DNA of 64,000 nt, taken from NCBI RefSeq assembly GCF_900156395.1, contig NZ_FTNL01000007.1, positions 62,001 to 126,000 of the forward strand. The letters run 5' to 3'. Shown here piece after piece: positions 36,842 to 47,697 of the stretch (the stretch's first letter is position 1; the number at the start of each line of letters is the position of its first letter). The translations under genes and the position numbers were made by a program. The notes below the pieces were generated by a model that was not told the origin of the DNA, made no database searches, and worked only from the letters and a program-made list of their open reading frames with translations. Origin of the DNA: Fluoribacter gormanii. GTDB taxonomy: Bacteria; Pseudomonadota; Gammaproteobacteria; Legionellales; Legionellaceae.

Positions 36842-38015
36842 CTTTTGCACGCTCCTGCAAAATGGCAACAGCTGGCAGGGTTTTTCCTTCTAAACACTCA
36901 AGAAATGCCCCACCGCCTGTGGAAACATAAGAAATTTGCTGATTCAGATCATAGAGATCAATCGCGGCAAGGGTATCACCACCACCAGCAATTGAAAAGG
37001 CATCGCTTTCAGCAATAGCAATCGCTAACGCCCGTGTTCCATAGGCAAATTGTGCAAATTCGAAAACCCCAACCGGGCCATTCCAAATGATGGTTTTAGC
37101 CTCATTAATAATATCTACATACTCACTAACCGTCATGGGACCAATATCAAGGATCATGTCATCAGTGGCAACATTTTGTAAGGACTTATTATAGGCAGGG
37201 CACTGTTCGCTAAACGATTTACCCACTACAACATCAGTTGGTAAGGGAATACGACACCCTTTTTCTTCAGCGATTTGGAGAATTTCTCGTGCTTCATCCA
37301 GTAAAGCTTCTTCATAAAGAGAAACGCCAATTTCAAATCCCTGGGCTTTGAGGAATGTATTTGCAATACCGCCCCCAGGGATTAAATAATCAACAAGGGT
37401 GACTAATTGGCGTAACAAACTGAGCTTTGTTGAAACTTTGGCGCCACCAACAATTGCGACAATCGGTTTTTCTGGTGCGGCGAGCGCTTTTTCTAAAGCA
37501 TTAAGTTCACGAACTAATAAGGGGCCCGCAACGGCAATCGGTGCAAATTGTGCGACACCGTATGTAGAAGCCTGGGCTCGATGCGCTGTACCAAAAGCAT
37601 CCATAACAAAGACATCACAGAGATTGGCAAGTTTTTTGGCCAGCTGTTCTTCATTGTTCTTTTCACCGACATTAAAGCGTACGTTTTCGCAAACGACTAA
37701 CTCTCCTGGTTTCACATCCACACCATTGAGGTAATCGCTTACAAAATGTACAGGATAGTCCAGATTGTTTTGCAAGTATTCTGCAATGGGTTCCATAGAA
37801 AAGCGTCGTTCAAATTTTCCTTCTTCAGGACGGCCTAAATGAGATAAAACCATCACTGCAGCGCCAGCATCCAAGGCAGCTTTTAATGTGGGTAATGCTG
37901 CTTGCAATCGTTGATCACTGGTAATAATTCCCTCTTTGATTGGAACATTCAGATCTTCACGAATTAGTACCCGTTTCCCAGACAGGTCTACATCGCTCAT
38001 TTGTATCAGACTCAT
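36825..38015 (-). CDS. pgk: Phosphoglycerate kinase
   Basis: Pgk interconverts 1,3-bisphosphoglycerate plus ADP and 3-phosphoglycerate plus ATP. Motifs include [66 protein letters not shown], and [13 protein letters not shown] followed by [13 protein letters not shown] at the C-terminus. The frame extends to 38027, but the ATG at 38015 has GGAG seven bases upstream and gives 396 residues, close to bacterial Pgk lengths. It sits 21 bp after gap and overlaps pyk by 17 bp, so gap, pgk and pyk form a tight operon. Confidence 0.96.
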   Translation of the reverse strand: MSLIQMSDVDLSGKRVLIREDLNVPIKEGIITSDQRLQAALPTLKAALDAGAAVMVLSHLGRPEEGKFERRFSMEPIAEYLQNNLDYPVHFVSDYLNGVDVKPGELVVCENVRFNVGEKNNEEQLAKKLANLCDVFVMDAFGTAHRAQASTYGVAQFAPIAVAGPLLVRELNALEKALAAPEKPIVAIVGGAKVSTKLSLLRQLVTLVDYLIPGGGIANTFLKAQGFEIGVSLYEEALLDEAREILQIAEEKGCRIPLPTDVVVGKSFSEQCPAYNKSLQNVATDDMILDIGPMTVSEYVDIINEAKTIIWNGPVGVFEFAQFAYGTRALAIAIAESDAFSIAGGGDTLAAIDLYDLNQQISYVSTGGGAFLECLEGKTLPAVAILQERAKDVKTN

Positions 38016-38036
38016 CAGTATCTCCATGCTGGGGTT

Positions 38037-39029
38037 TTAGCAACTCATCATTTGTTGTGCTGTATCAAGCATACGATTAGAAAAACCCCACTCATTATCA
38101 TACCAGGCTACGATTTTCACTAGATTTCCAAATACCTTGGTTTGAGTGGTATCAAAAATGGACGATGCAGGATTATGGTTAAAATCACATGATACTAAAG
38201 GATCATCATTGATTTGCAAGATGCGGCTTTTAGCCTGGCGTACGATGTCATTGACTTCTTTTACCGTGGTTTCACGCTTTGCTGTAAAGGTCAAATCGAT
38301 AACGGAAACGTTAAGAACCGGAACACGCATCGCAAAGCCATCAAGTTTTCCTGCTAACTCAGGTAATACTAATCCTACTGCTGCTGCTGCGCCTGTTTTT
38401 GTTGGAATAATGGAGTGAGCTGCAGCACGAGCGCGGCGCAAATCCTCGTGACTTCCATCCAAAAGCATTTGGTCATTAGTATAGGCATGCACTGTATTCA
38501 ATAAACCGTGTTCAATGCCTAAAGCATCATTTAAAGGCTTCACAACGGGTGCCAGGCAATTTGTGGTGCAAGAAGCATTGGAAACGATAAGATCGGAAGC
38601 TTTGAGCGTGTGGTGGTTTACTCCATAAACAATGGTTGCATCCACATTTTTTCCTGGAGCGGAAATCAATACTTTTTTCGCACCAGCAGTAATATGCTGC
38701 ATTGCTTTTTCTCGTTCAGTAAAGAAGCCGGTGCACTCTAGAACCAAATCAATGTTTAGCTCTTTCCAAGGCAAGTTTAGAGGGTTACGCTCAGCGATGA
38801 TTTTGATTGCATGGCCATCAATTACTAACATGTCGCCTTCAACGCTCACATCGGATGCGAAACGGCCATGTGTTGTGTCATAACGGGTCAGATGGGCTGT
38901 AGTTTCAATTGCAGATAAATCATTGATTGCAACGATTTCAAGTTCATTTTGTTTTTTGGATTCAAAAATTGCTCTTAAGACACAACGGCCAATGCGGCCA
39001 TAGCCATTAATTGCGACACGTATTGTCAT
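38037..39029 (-). CDS. gap: Glyceraldehyde-3-phosphate dehydrogenase (type I)
   Basis: The 330-residue enzyme oxidises and phosphorylates glyceraldehyde-3-phosphate with NAD(P). Seen are [17 protein letters not shown] (Rossmann), [29 protein letters not shown] with catalytic Cys154, TVHAYTNDQ with the partner histidine, [20 protein letters not shown] and [14 protein letters not shown]. The Asp at position 37 after VAIND suggests NAD preference. Erythrose-4-phosphate dehydrogenase is the main relative to exclude; the TVHAYTNDQ and [12 protein letters not shown] forms favour GAPDH. It is the first gene of the gap-pgk-pyk set, 85 bp after tkt. Confidence 0.94.
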   Translation of the reverse strand: MTIRVAINGYGRIGRCVLRAIFESKKQNELEIVAINDLSAIETTAHLTRYDTTHGRFASDVSVEGDMLVIDGHAIKIIAERNPLNLPWKELNIDLVLECTGFFTEREKAMQHITAGAKKVLISAPGKNVDATIVYGVNHHTLKASDLIVSNASCTTNCLAPVVKPLNDALGIEHGLLNTVHAYTNDQMLLDGSHEDLRRARAAAHSIIPTKTGAAAAVGLVLPELAGKLDGFAMRVPVLNVSVIDLTFTAKRETTVKEVNDIVRQAKSRILQINDDPLVSCDFNHNPASSIFDTTQTKVFGNLVKIVAWYDNEWGFSNRMLDTAQQMMSC

Positions 39030-39114
39030 ATTACTTCTCCAATTTTAATAATGAGTTTCTTATCTCAAGTCAAGCGTCTCATGGCAGTGAAGTTTTACTT
39101 CATCCACCCTACAT

Positions 39115-41115
39115 TTATTTTTTGTTTACTAATGTATCCAATGTCTTAATTATTCGCTCCACAGTAATATCAAAGTATTGGTATGCCTGATTTGCTGGAG
39201 CCGATACACCAAAACTATCCAGGCCAATTACGGCACCTTGTAAGCCAACGAATTGATACCAATAAGCTGAGCTTGCGGCTTCAATTGCTATACGAGTGTG
39301 AATATTTTCGGGCAATACCTGATTTTTATAATTTTGGTCTTGCTCCAGGAATCGTTCTGCACAAGGCATTGAAACCACTCTCACCTTAAGTCCTCGTGAT
39401 TTCACTTGCTCTGCTGCCGCGATTGCCAACTGCACTTCCGAGCCTGTTGCAATTAAGATAGCATCAGGTGTGCCATCACAATCGATAATGATATAACCTC
39501 CTTTTTTAATTAACGCTGCCGCGGTTGCACCATGGGGCAATGCAGGTAAATTTTGTCTTGAAAGCAGTAAGGATGTTGGCCCATTATGATGCTCCAAAGC
39601 GAGCTTCCATGCAACGGCTGTTTCCATTAAATCTGCAGGACGCCACACACTCATACCTGGGGTCATACGCAACATGGATGCATGTTCTACAGGTTGATGT
39701 GTTGGGCCGTCTTCGCCTAAACCAATTGAGTCATGAGTAAAGACATAAATAACGCGTTGTTTCATTAACGCACTTAAACGTATTGCATTGCGTGCATAAT
39801 CTGCAAAAACCAGGAATGTGCCACCGTAAGGAATAAATCCTCCATGGACTGCCACGCCATTCATGATTGCAGCCATACCAAATTCCCGCACCCCATAGCA
39901 CAGATAGTTACCCGAATAGTCCTCACCGGTGATGGCTTTGCTTCCTGACCAATCCGTATTATTGGAACCAGTTAAATCGGCTGAGCCACCAAGCATTTCC
40001 GGCAGTATACGAGCAAAATGTTCAATACATTGCTGTGACGATTTACGGGTCGCGATTGCTTTGTCATTGCTAAGACATTGATCAAAAAACGCATTGCTGT
40101 GGTCTTGCCAATCATCAGGGAGATCGCCATTAATGCGGCGCAAAAATTCATAATGTTCTTGGGGATATTGTTGTTGATATTGGTTTAAAAGAGCGAGCCA
40201 TTGCTGTTCCTCTTTTTCCCCTTGTTCTTTGTGACTCCATTGCTGATAAATTGCATCAGGTATAACAAAAGGCTCATGCTTCCAGTTAAAAAATTCGCGC
40301 ACATTGGCAACGTCTTTTGCACCTAAGGCAGAACCATGGGCTTTTTCACTGCCTGCTACGGAAGAGCCAAGTCCTATTATTGTTTTGCAGATAATCAGTG
40401 TGGGTTGGGTGGTATTGGCTTGTGCCTGGAGAATGGCTTGCTCAATCGCCTCCATATCATGGCCATCTACTGCTTCGATGACTTGCCAACGATATGCTTT
40501 AAAACGTTGGGCTGTATCATCAGTAAACCAAGACTCAACGTTACCATCAATTGAAATCCCATTGTCATCATAAAAAACAATCAGTTTTCCTAACTCTAAA
40601 GTGCCGGCGAGGGAACAGGCTTCGTGTGAAATGCCTTCCATGAGACATCCATCACCAGTAAAGGTATATGTATAGTGATCTACAAGATTAAAACCATCAC
40701 GGTTAAAGTGCGTTGCCAGAACGCGCTCTGCTAAAGCCATACCTACTGCGTTTGCCAAGCCTTGCCCTAGAGGACCAGTAGTTGTCTCTACTCCAGGGGT
40801 ATGACCAAGCTCTGGGTGTCCGGGAGTTTTGGAATTTAATTGACGAAAATGCTTCAAATCGTCGATGGAGAGTTTATATCCACTCAGATGCAATAATGAA
40901 TAAAGCAACATGGAACCATGTCCATTAGATAGTACAAACCGATCGCGATTAAACCAATGAGGATTTTGCGGATTATGTTTTAAAAATTTGTTCCATAACA
41001 CGGTGGCAATATCAGCCATGCCTAAAGGCATTCCTGGATGTCCTGATTTGGCTTGTTCTACTGCGTCTACACTTAAAATGCGAATGGCATTAGCTAATTC
41101 TTTGGAAAGATTCAT
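39115..41115 (-). CDS. tkt: Transketolase
   Basis: Transketolase is the thiamine-diphosphate enzyme of the non-oxidative pentose phosphate pathway, moving two-carbon units between sugar phosphates. The 666-residue sequence shows [74 protein letters not shown] (ThDP/Mg), [51 protein letters not shown] and ATGSEVQLA. Length and order are those of standard bacterial Tkt. It heads the minus-strand tkt-gap-pgk-pyk cluster; the order resembles that in Legionella pneumophila. Its promoter should lie in the 411-bp gap upstream. Confidence 0.96.
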   Translation of the reverse strand: MNLSKELANAIRILSVDAVEQAKSGHPGMPLGMADIATVLWNKFLKHNPQNPHWFNRDRFVLSNGHGSMLLYSLLHLSGYKLSIDDLKHFRQLNSKTPGHPELGHTPGVETTTGPLGQGLANAVGMALAERVLATHFNRDGFNLVDHYTYTFTGDGCLMEGISHEACSLAGTLELGKLIVFYDDNGISIDGNVESWFTDDTAQRFKAYRWQVIEAVDGHDMEAIEQAILQAQANTTQPTLIICKTIIGLGSSVAGSEKAHGSALGAKDVANVREFFNWKHEPFVIPDAIYQQWSHKEQGEKEEQQWLALLNQYQQQYPQEHYEFLRRINGDLPDDWQDHSNAFFDQCLSNDKAIATRKSSQQCIEHFARILPEMLGGSADLTGSNNTDWSGSKAITGEDYSGNYLCYGVREFGMAAIMNGVAVHGGFIPYGGTFLVFADYARNAIRLSALMKQRVIYVFTHDSIGLGEDGPTHQPVEHASMLRMTPGMSVWRPADLMETAVAWKLALEHHNGPTSLLLSRQNLPALPHGATAAALIKKGGYIIIDCDGTPDAILIATGSEVQLAIAAAEQVKSRGLKVRVVSMPCAERFLEQDQNYKNQVLPENIHTRIAIEAASSAYWYQFVGLQGAVIGLDSFGVSAPANQAYQYFDITVERIIKTLDTLVNKK

Positions 41116-41526
41116 GGGTTCTCTTGTACGCTTAATTAGGTGAGATATTGTCGCTCAGAAGACATGAATCAGCAAGAAAATAAGTGCATTTTTGATCATT
41201 TTTCTGCAAAAAGACTTAATTTTGCCCTGATCTTTTGTTTTTTGAGCAAGCTAAAACGACAAATTAACTTACCTATAGTATAGATCGAATAAGCCTAATA
41301 AAGGGGCTTCCTTGGCGAAGAAAGAGTATGTATATTGTTATTGATAAATACGCATGCATAGTAACAATAAATAGTTAAAATAGTTCATAAATTTTCTTTT
41401 TGTGTGATTTTATATATAATTAGGCCTATTTTTTTACTTTCAAAGTTATTTATAGACAATAAGCAAATGATCAATATAGAATTGTTTATTTGATATCCCG
41501 AAATTCCAAATTCATTTTAGGACATC
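41116..41526. other. AT-rich divergent intergenic region between tkt and a membrane-protein gene
   Basis: This 411-bp gap separates two divergent genes and must carry both promoters. A TATACT-like element appears on the minus strand near 41280 (CTATAGTATAG on the plus strand), without a convincing -35. AGGACATC just before 41527 is the ribosome binding site of the plus-strand gene. No coding frame or stable hairpin stands out. Confidence 0.4.
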
Positions 41527-42834
41527 ATGACCCCATTAATTCGACATTTACAAGAAACGTTCCCTGAATTATCTATCCCTCTGTCCGGGCAAATTGCTAT
41601 GAACTGGACATTCAAAAAAGATCTTAAGAAGCTAGGTCCTGATTTTTATCGCAAGATTATCCCTCTTCATTTGGTTATGAACCTTGAATATAGTCTTTTA
41701 GGGCAACAACTAAGGGCTAAATTCCTGTCCAAGCAGGCAATCGATCAAGAAGAACTCAAAGAGCAGCTTTTTGCGGCATTGATAATGGCTGAGCTTTTAG
41801 AGGAGATTTATGAGCACTACTTGATCATACCAAGAGAAGTGACGCGTTTAGGTCAGCAACAAAATTTATATCGTGAATTGTTAGAATTAATAGGAGCACC
41901 GCCACAACGGCAGAAAAAAGTAGAAGACAGCACTTCGTTTACCCAACAAATACGTAATACAACGCTCGAGATTAATTTATATCGTTTGTTATTAATTCGC
42001 TCCAAACGGGCATTGGATCTGTTGGCTCTTCTTAATACAAGCTCGGAATCATATCGACATTTTGTCAGAATAATGGGCAAGCTTATGGATCCTATTTTGA
42101 CACATCTATCATGGTTTTTTTGGTTACCCCGTTTGTTAGTGAATCTTTTTGTAGTAACAAAGCATACGCTGCCTGGATGGTGGATGGAGAATGAGGAATA
42201 CTCTTTGGGCTGGTCTGTGCGTCTTAGCGCCCAAATAAAGCGGCGTTGGTTTGAATTAGGTAATGACATTGCCTGGGTTGGAGCAGGATTGGTTAATTGT
42301 TTTATCTTAACTGGTGCATTGGCCCCATGGGCAATTTATGTGTCGCTCGCTGTTTTTGCGTTTGACGTCATCATGGCGATGACGAGGGCTTATATTGAAT
42401 TGAGTCGTTTAAATGAATTGCGAACACACTATTCCGCAATGCTAAATAACCCAAGTAATGCGAGAGAGTATAGAGAAATAAAGGAGCATATTAAGGCAAT
42501 AGATAACCAAATTGCTTTTGAGCGATTTCGACTTGGCTCCCATGTAACAACTACGACGCTTATTTTTCTGGCAATGTGTTGTGCTCTTCCTATGTTTGCA
42601 GCGAATCCAATTATTCCGTTCATTGCCGCAATGTGTTTGGTTACGATTTGTCTAGTTAACTTTGCCTTAACAGAACAGCTTAACCAATATCGACCTAAAG
42701 ATACAATCGATCGTTCAGTTGCCTTGGCAAAATTGGGATTCTTTAGCAAAAAGGAACAGCCAACGGTTGATTTGGATTTAGAGCATGGTGAAGAAGATGA
42801 TTTATCATTCAATAATTCACTGTGTTATGTCTAA
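41527..42834 (+). CDS. Uncharacterised membrane protein
   Basis: The 435-residue protein has a soluble, mostly helical N-terminal half (to about residue 190, Leu/Glu-rich) and a C-terminal half with about five hydrophobic segments: HLSWFFWLPRLLVNLFVV, AWVGAGLVNCFILTGALAPW, IYVSLAVFAFDVIMAM, TTTLIFLAMCCALPMFAA and PFIAAMCLVTICLVNFAL. It ends with an acidic tail (DLDLEHGEEDDLSFNN). I do not recognise the family. The start has AGGACATC before it. It lies between tkt and prlC; no partner is evident. An acidic C-terminal tail is common among Dot/Icm substrates, but that is weak evidence here. Confidence 0.6.
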   Translation: MTPLIRHLQETFPELSIPLSGQIAMNWTFKKDLKKLGPDFYRKIIPLHLVMNLEYSLLGQQLRAKFLSKQAIDQEELKEQLFAALIMAELLEEIYEHYLIIPREVTRLGQQQNLYRELLELIGAPPQRQKKVEDSTSFTQQIRNTTLEINLYRLLLIRSKRALDLLALLNTSSESYRHFVRIMGKLMDPILTHLSWFFWLPRLLVNLFVVTKHTLPGWWMENEEYSLGWSVRLSAQIKRRWFELGNDIAWVGAGLVNCFILTGALAPWAIYVSLAVFAFDVIMAMTRAYIELSRLNELRTHYSAMLNNPSNAREYREIKEHIKAIDNQIAFERFRLGSHVTTTTLIFLAMCCALPMFAANPIIPFIAAMCLVTICLVNFALTEQLNQYRPKDTIDRSVALAKLGFFSKKEQPTVDLDLEHGEEDDLSFNNSLCYV

Positions 42835-43000
42835 ACAAAGCCTGAGTGAAAAGGCGTAAGCCGTAACCAGATAAATCAGAGAAAAGCCTCAATTTTCACT
42901 GCCCCTCAACCAGAGTATATGAATGATTTGATTGAAGTATAGAGGCTTTATTAATTGAATGTTATGCTTTATGTCTTGTATCTATTTTCAAAGGTAAAGC

Positions 43001-45019
43001 ATGTCAGCATCAGTCGGATTACCCCAATTTAGTCATATAGATGTTAATCATTTTCAAGCTCATCTTGATGCCATATTAAAAAAGCATTTAGATGAAGTTG
43101 ATCGTTTACTTAAAGAAAATCCTCATTATACGTGGGATAATTTAATGTATCCTCTAGAGGATATGGCAGATGAGCTGGAGCGTTTTTGGTCGCCAATGTC
43201 TCATTTACATGGAGTAATGGATTCTCCGGAGTTACGCAAATGCTATGATGCGTGCTTGCCGCTTCTTTCAGCATATGAATCTGCAATGGGCCATAATCAT
43301 GAGCTGTATGAGGCCATTAAATCAATTGATAAGCACTCGTTGAATCCGGTACAACAAAAGTTGATCGCCGACAGTTTGCGTGATTTTGAATTATCAGGAG
43401 TTGCCCTGGATAAAGAACGTAAAAAACGATTTGAAGCAATTCAGACACGCCTGGATGAGTTAACCAATCAATTTGAACATAATATTCTGGACGCTACCCA
43501 AGCATTTACTTTGCACATTAACGATTCAACGCGGTTGAGAGGATTACCCGCGCACGCTTTAAATACAGCGAAAGAAGTCGCGGCCGAAAAAGGCCTTGAA
43601 GGACATGTGCTTACCCTTGAGTATCCTTGTTATCAAGCAGTAATGACCTATGCCGAAGATCGAGCATTACGCGAAGAGATGTACCAAGCCTATATTACCC
43701 GAGCCTCAGATCAAGGCCCAAATGCAGGAGCCTACGACAATACCCCGTTGATGAAGGAAATTTTAGCGTTACGTCATGAAAAAGCGGAGCTTTTAGGTTT
43801 TAACAACTATGCAGAATTGTCGATTGCGACCAAAATGGCAGAATCCACCAGCCAAGTTAGAGAGTTTATGAATGATTTGGTTAAGCGCATCCACACACAA
43901 GCAACAACGGAGTTCAAGCAACTGGAGCAATTTGCTGCGGAAGAATTTCAGATTAATCCCGTCAAACCGTGGGACGTCGGGTATTTGTCTGAAAAGCGAA
44001 GACAAGCTTTATTCACTTTGTCACAAGAAGATCTACGTCCTTATTTTCCGCAACCCAAGGTAATGCAGGGTTTATTCGATTTGGTTAAAAAACTTTATGG
44101 AATGTCCATTGAAGAAGTAAAAGGGGTTGATATTTGGCATAAGGATGTCCAATGTTTTTGTGTGGTCGACGAGCACAATACGGTTCGTGGTTACGTGTAT
44201 ACTGATTTATTTGCCAGACCCAACAAACACAGTGGTGCATGGATGGATTCGTTGCAAAGCCGCAGAAAATTGGAAGAAGGTAGGGTACAGTTACCTATTG
44301 CAACCTTGACCTGTAATTTTGCCAAAGCATCTGCCAATAAACCCGCGATGTTATCGCATGAAGAAGTAGTCACTTTATTCCACGAATTTGGTCATTGCCT
44401 GCATCACATTTTAACCCAGGTTGATTATCTGGGAGCTTCAGGCATTAACGGAGTAGAATGGGATGCTGTGGAGTTACCCAGTCAATTTTTTGAAAATTGG
44501 TGTTGGGAGAAAAGTGGTTTGGATGTTTTGACTGCGCATGTGGACAGCGGCGAACCGATTCCAGAGTCACTTTTTGAACGTTTGATCGCCGCAAAAAATT
44601 TCCAATCAGCAATGGCGATGTTACGACAAATGGAGTTTTCAATATTCGATTTCCGTATTCATCAAGAGTATACGCCAAATCAGGACGCTTTGGTTGAGAA
44701 TATCCTAGCTGACGTACGCTCTAAAACAAGTGTTGTTCCTGTGGTTCCTTACAATCGTTTTCCACAGAGTTTTAGTCATATATTTGCAGGTGGATATGCT
44801 GCAGGGTACTACAGTTACAGTTGGGCAGAGGTCTTATCGAGTGATGCTTTTTCTCGTTTTGAAGAAGAGGGCGTTTTAAATCCCCAAACAGGACATGATT
44901 TCCTGCATCACATTTTGGAAGCAGGCAGCTCGAAGAAAGCCGCTGAGGCCTATAAAGAGTTCCGAGGCCGCCCGGCAACTGTTGATGCCTTGTTACGCCA
45001 CAATGGGATTCAAGGCTAA
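43001..45019 (+). CDS. prlC: Oligopeptidase A (M3 family zinc metallopeptidase)
   Basis: A 672-residue cytoplasmic endopeptidase that degrades short peptides, including cleaved signal peptides. The zinc site is HEFGHCLHH with the first His at residue 461 and the third ligand downstream near GVEWDAVELPSQFFENWCW. FAGGYAAGYYSYSWAEVLSSDAF near the C-terminus is typical of the M3A subfamily (PrlC/Dcp), as is the total length. AAAGGTAAAGC precedes the ATG. It is followed after 5 bp by a strong hairpin and then by ssrA on the same strand. Confidence 0.94.
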   Translation: MSASVGLPQFSHIDVNHFQAHLDAILKKHLDEVDRLLKENPHYTWDNLMYPLEDMADELERFWSPMSHLHGVMDSPELRKCYDACLPLLSAYESAMGHNHELYEAIKSIDKHSLNPVQQKLIADSLRDFELSGVALDKERKKRFEAIQTRLDELTNQFEHNILDATQAFTLHINDSTRLRGLPAHALNTAKEVAAEKGLEGHVLTLEYPCYQAVMTYAEDRALREEMYQAYITRASDQGPNAGAYDNTPLMKEILALRHEKAELLGFNNYAELSIATKMAESTSQVREFMNDLVKRIHTQATTEFKQLEQFAAEEFQINPVKPWDVGYLSEKRRQALFTLSQEDLRPYFPQPKVMQGLFDLVKKLYGMSIEEVKGVDIWHKDVQCFCVVDEHNTVRGYVYTDLFARPNKHSGAWMDSLQSRRKLEEGRVQLPIATLTCNFAKASANKPAMLSHEEVVTLFHEFGHCLHHILTQVDYLGASGINGVEWDAVELPSQFFENWCWEKSGLDVLTAHVDSGEPIPESLFERLIAAKNFQSAMAMLRQMEFSIFDFRIHQEYTPNQDALVENILADVRSKTSVVPVVPYNRFPQSFSHIFAGGYAAGYYSYSWAEVLSSDAFSRFEEEGVLNPQTGHDFLHHILEAGSSKKAAEAYKEFRGRPATVDALLRHNGIQG

Positions 45020-45024
45020 AGCAA

Positions 45025-45055
45025 TCCTGGGTGAGGGCAAAGCCCTAACCCAGGA
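45025..45055 (+). terminator. Strong hairpin after prlC
   Basis: TCCTGGGT (45025-45032) pairs with ACCCAGGA (45048-45055), and AGGGC (45034-45038) pairs with GCCCT (45042-45046) around an AAA loop, with a single G-A mismatch between the two stems. No T-tract follows, so it may act as a processing or Rho-assisted terminator, or be a REP-like element separating prlC from ssrA. Confidence 0.55.
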
Positions 45056-45083
45056 AATTACTTCCCGAATTTTCAAAAGAAAA

Positions 45084-45114
45084 CTGCTAATCTATACGCA
45101 TTTTATGTTATACT
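45084..45114 (+). promoter_or_regulatory. Candidate ssrA promoter
   Basis: TATACT (45109-45114) is a perfect-looking -10 element located 13 bases before the mature tmRNA 5' end, which is generated by RNase P from a precursor. The -35 (CTGCTA, 45084-45089, spacing 19) is poor. Confidence 0.45.
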
Positions 45115-45127
45115 TAAAGTGTACAAA

Positions 45128-45532
45128 GGGGGCGACCTGGCTTCGACGTGGGTTGCAAAACCAGAGGTGCATGCCGAGAATGAGAACTCTCGTAAATCAG
45201 ACTCAACTAAATATAAATGCAAACGATGAAAACTTTGCTGGTGGAGAAGCTATCGCTGCCTAATAAGCACTTTAGTTAAACCATCACTGTGTACTGGCCA
45301 ATAAACCCAGTATCCCGTTCGACCGAGCCCGCTTATCGGTATCGAATCAACGGTCATAAGAGATAAGCTAGTGTCTTAATCCATCCCGTATTAAGATGCG
45401 AAATTCAGGGAATCGCTGTGTAGTATCCTGCCCGTCGGAGAATGCACAGTTAAATTAAAAGACACGGCTACGCATGTAGAGCTGAAGGCAGAGGATTTGC
45501 GGACGCGGGTTCGATTCCCGCCGCCTCCACCA
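45128..45532 (+). ncRNA. ssrA: Transfer-messenger RNA (tmRNA)
   Basis: The 405-nt RNA rescues stalled ribosomes by trans-translation with SmpB. The ends form the tRNA-like domain: GGGGGCG (45128-45134) pairs with CGCCTCC (45522-45528), followed by an encoded ACCA, and the T-arm GGGTTCGATTCCC is visible. The internal message encodes the tag ANDENFAGGEAIAA, then TAA TAA (from 45219), a Legionella-type tag. Pseudoknot regions follow. It is complete and presumably functional. Its last 27 bases are duplicated at 48905-48931, marking it as an integration site. Confidence 0.98.
45506..45532 (+). repeat. attL-type direct repeat: 3' end of ssrA
   Basis: The 27 bp from CGGGTTCGATTCCC to the terminal CCTCCACCA of ssrA are repeated exactly and in the same orientation at 48905-48931. 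This is the usual crossover segment for tyrosine-recombinase elements that target the tmRNA 3' end. Confidence 0.85.
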
Positions 45533-45910
45533 ACTTATTGATTTATAAAGAATTTTTTATTAACTTGTTCCCGCTGGTTATTTCTTCTTTTAATAAATAT
45601 TAATAAGTAACTATCTAATTATATTTGAAATCTGATTTTTTAATCATCTATTCACCTCCTGATAGTATATTTTGAAAGTCCCCAATTTATGCCCAAAAAA
45701 TGAAATTTAAATAGCTCGACTATAGTTAATTGTATATTGCTAATCATTTATACAGATATACAGATTTTTATTTTAGAGGGATTAGATTATTCATATAATT
45801 GTTAGTTTTCTTTTCAATATTCGCAAAATGATGATTTCTAGGAAGCTAAATTCAACAAGAGACAATTAAGATGAACTCATTTTAATAAATATTTTGATCA
45901 GAGCTCCTTT
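45533..45910. other. AT-rich non-coding left end of the ssrA-inserted element
   Basis: These 378 bp between ssrA and the F-box gene contain no integrase and no convincing coding frame. The composition is markedly AT-rich. The short string CGACTATAGTT (about 45717) also occurs inside the dispersed repeats at 49174 and 56891, perhaps by chance. Confidence 0.4.
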
Positions 45911-47416
45911 ATGTTGTATTCCAACATGGAAAATGCAAGCTTTTTAAAATATGTGATTGTTAAATTTCAAAATGCCTGTAATCTTGGCATTAAGTCACAG
46001 GAATCGTCATTGCAGAGAGACAACATGCTGGAACATTATGATAAAACAATTGCAATTCTACCTTATGACCTTATTTTAGGGATTTTTTCGGATCCTTGTC
46101 TTGGAATCAGAGAACACCTAATCATAAGTCTTGTCTGCAATTTATGGGCTAGACTCTCTTCACACAATACTGTCTGGCAAGCATTATTTTTAAGAAAATT
46201 TTCATGGTCTCCTGCTCTTTTTTATACCCATGCTTCCATCAGGGAAAGTTACAAGCAGCAGCTGTCCCTAAACGTCAATTTTGAAGAAAAATGCAAGCCG
46301 AATCATCAATGCTCCATGGAGCCTGGATTAATAGCGGCAATTCGGGAAAGTAATCTGGCACGGATTGAAGCCTTGCTGCACTCTGGTCATGGAATATTCG
46401 TCAGCTCCCAGCAAAATGTAGGTGGATTTTTCGATGAATACCTGCAAGTGTTATCTGAATCTACAAATCTACCCCCCGTTCTGTTAAAAAAAATTTTTGA
46501 AAATGGAATTGTCGATGAAAACATGGAGCGTTATGGAATAAATGGATTTCATATTCTTTGTTTAAAAGGAAATCAGGCATTGCTGGATAAAATATTTACA
46601 TTGCTTGGCGATGACTTGTTAGAGATAAGTCGTTATGCTGACAGCGATGGTGTTGATTTATTTTCCCATTTATTAAACTATCCATTTTATGAAGACAATC
46701 CAGTTGCTTACGCCGATGTTCAAATCGGTGAAGAAACTAATCGTCTGGGTCTTATACTGGAGACATTTTATAATGTACTTGGTAAAACAAGAATGCGCAG
46801 TTTGTTAATCACTCCATTTTTCGAATCAGGGCATGAAAGTTTCATCCATGTATTAGCAAATTACATCAGTTATCCCAAGGGCAACCAACATTTCTTTAAG
46901 GCATTTTCCTACCTAGAGAGAGAAGATTATTGGATATTATTAGCAGAAGGTTCTAACTATTTTGATATCCCTCTATTCAAACTTATCCACTGTCCCCAAT
47001 CTTTCAAACGATTAGTACGGAGCTTGGAAGATGATGCACCAAGATTCCTCATGCATAAGAATTGTCATGGATATAGTTTTCTATATTTTCTCCTATGTAA
47101 CGGCAAATTTTCCTCTATCCCTTTGCTTGAAGAAGTAATGGGACTGGATTTTATTGATTTTCTGGTTATGAAAGACAGCAATGAAAATATGTTAAAAAAA
47201 ATTCTTGGTACTAGAGTGACCAAGGTTAAGGATATGATTATTCAGGTTCTGAAGTTAATGAAAGATTACGACTGCACGGACATTATTCAGGAGCTCCATG
47301 GAAGTCCTGAATTTTTCGATATTGTAAATAAAAATTGTCTTTTAGATGCGAATGAAATTTCAGATATTTTCATTGAATACCTTGATGAGGAAACTTATTC
47401 ATGTACATTGCTCTAA
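45911..47416 (+). CDS. F-box-containing protein; candidate Dot/Icm effector on the ssrA element
   Basis: This 501-residue protein carries an F-box at about residues 49-96: LPYDLILGIFSD, a Leu/Ile-rich middle (HLIISLVCNLWARL) and VWQALFLRKF, which matches the canonical F-box ending. The rest is alpha-helical with ankyrin-like pieces, such as GLIAAIRESNLARIEALLHSGH (about 138-160) and GFHILCLKGNQALLDKIFTLLGDD. It has no signal peptide or membrane segment. F-box effectors of Legionella bind host Skp1 and redirect ubiquitination. The start is uncertain: ATG 45911 has no good ribosome binding site, and 45926 and 46025 are alternatives; all keep the F-box. It is the largest gene on the 3.4-kb element. 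Confidence 0.6.
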   Translation: MLYSNMENASFLKYVIVKFQNACNLGIKSQESSLQRDNMLEHYDKTIAILPYDLILGIFSDPCLGIREHLIISLVCNLWARLSSHNTVWQALFLRKFSWSPALFYTHASIRESYKQQLSLNVNFEEKCKPNHQCSMEPGLIAAIRESNLARIEALLHSGHGIFVSSQQNVGGFFDEYLQVLSESTNLPPVLLKKIFENGIVDENMERYGINGFHILCLKGNQALLDKIFTLLGDDLLEISRYADSDGVDLFSHLLNYPFYEDNPVAYADVQIGEETNRLGLILETFYNVLGKTRMRSLLITPFFESGHESFIHVLANYISYPKGNQHFFKAFSYLEREDYWILLAEGSNYFDIPLFKLIHCPQSFKRLVRSLEDDAPRFLMHKNCHGYSFLYFLLCNGKFSSIPLLEEVMGLDFIDFLVMKDSNENMLKKILGTRVTKVKDMIIQVLKLMKDYDCTDIIQELHGSPEFFDIVNKNCLLDANEISDIFIEYLDEETYSCTLL

Positions 47417-47697
47417 TTTCTCCATCAAATCACTGCATTGGAGCTGAATAGGAGGAAGAAATTCTGTCTGGTCTAGGTAAAAAATTATAGTTGCAAAAAA
47501 CCTATGCCAGGTTTTGGCTGATGGCAATTAAATTGGATCCCTGGATGTATTATATTTGCAGCTAATTTAGGTCAATTTTGTGTTCTGTTTGCGAGCCCTT
47601 AACGGTAGGGGGCTTAAGAAAACTCCCTTTAAATTAAACATGGAAATATATAATACACTGTACTATAATACCTGGTAGCATAATTTGGTTTGCATTT

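Noticed and set aside
44895-45263. 122-codon plus-strand frame overlapping prlC and ssrA and ending in the tag peptide
   Set aside because: It spans the prlC 3' end in another frame and runs into the tmRNA; its last residues are the tmRNA tag itself, which is only translated by trans-translation.
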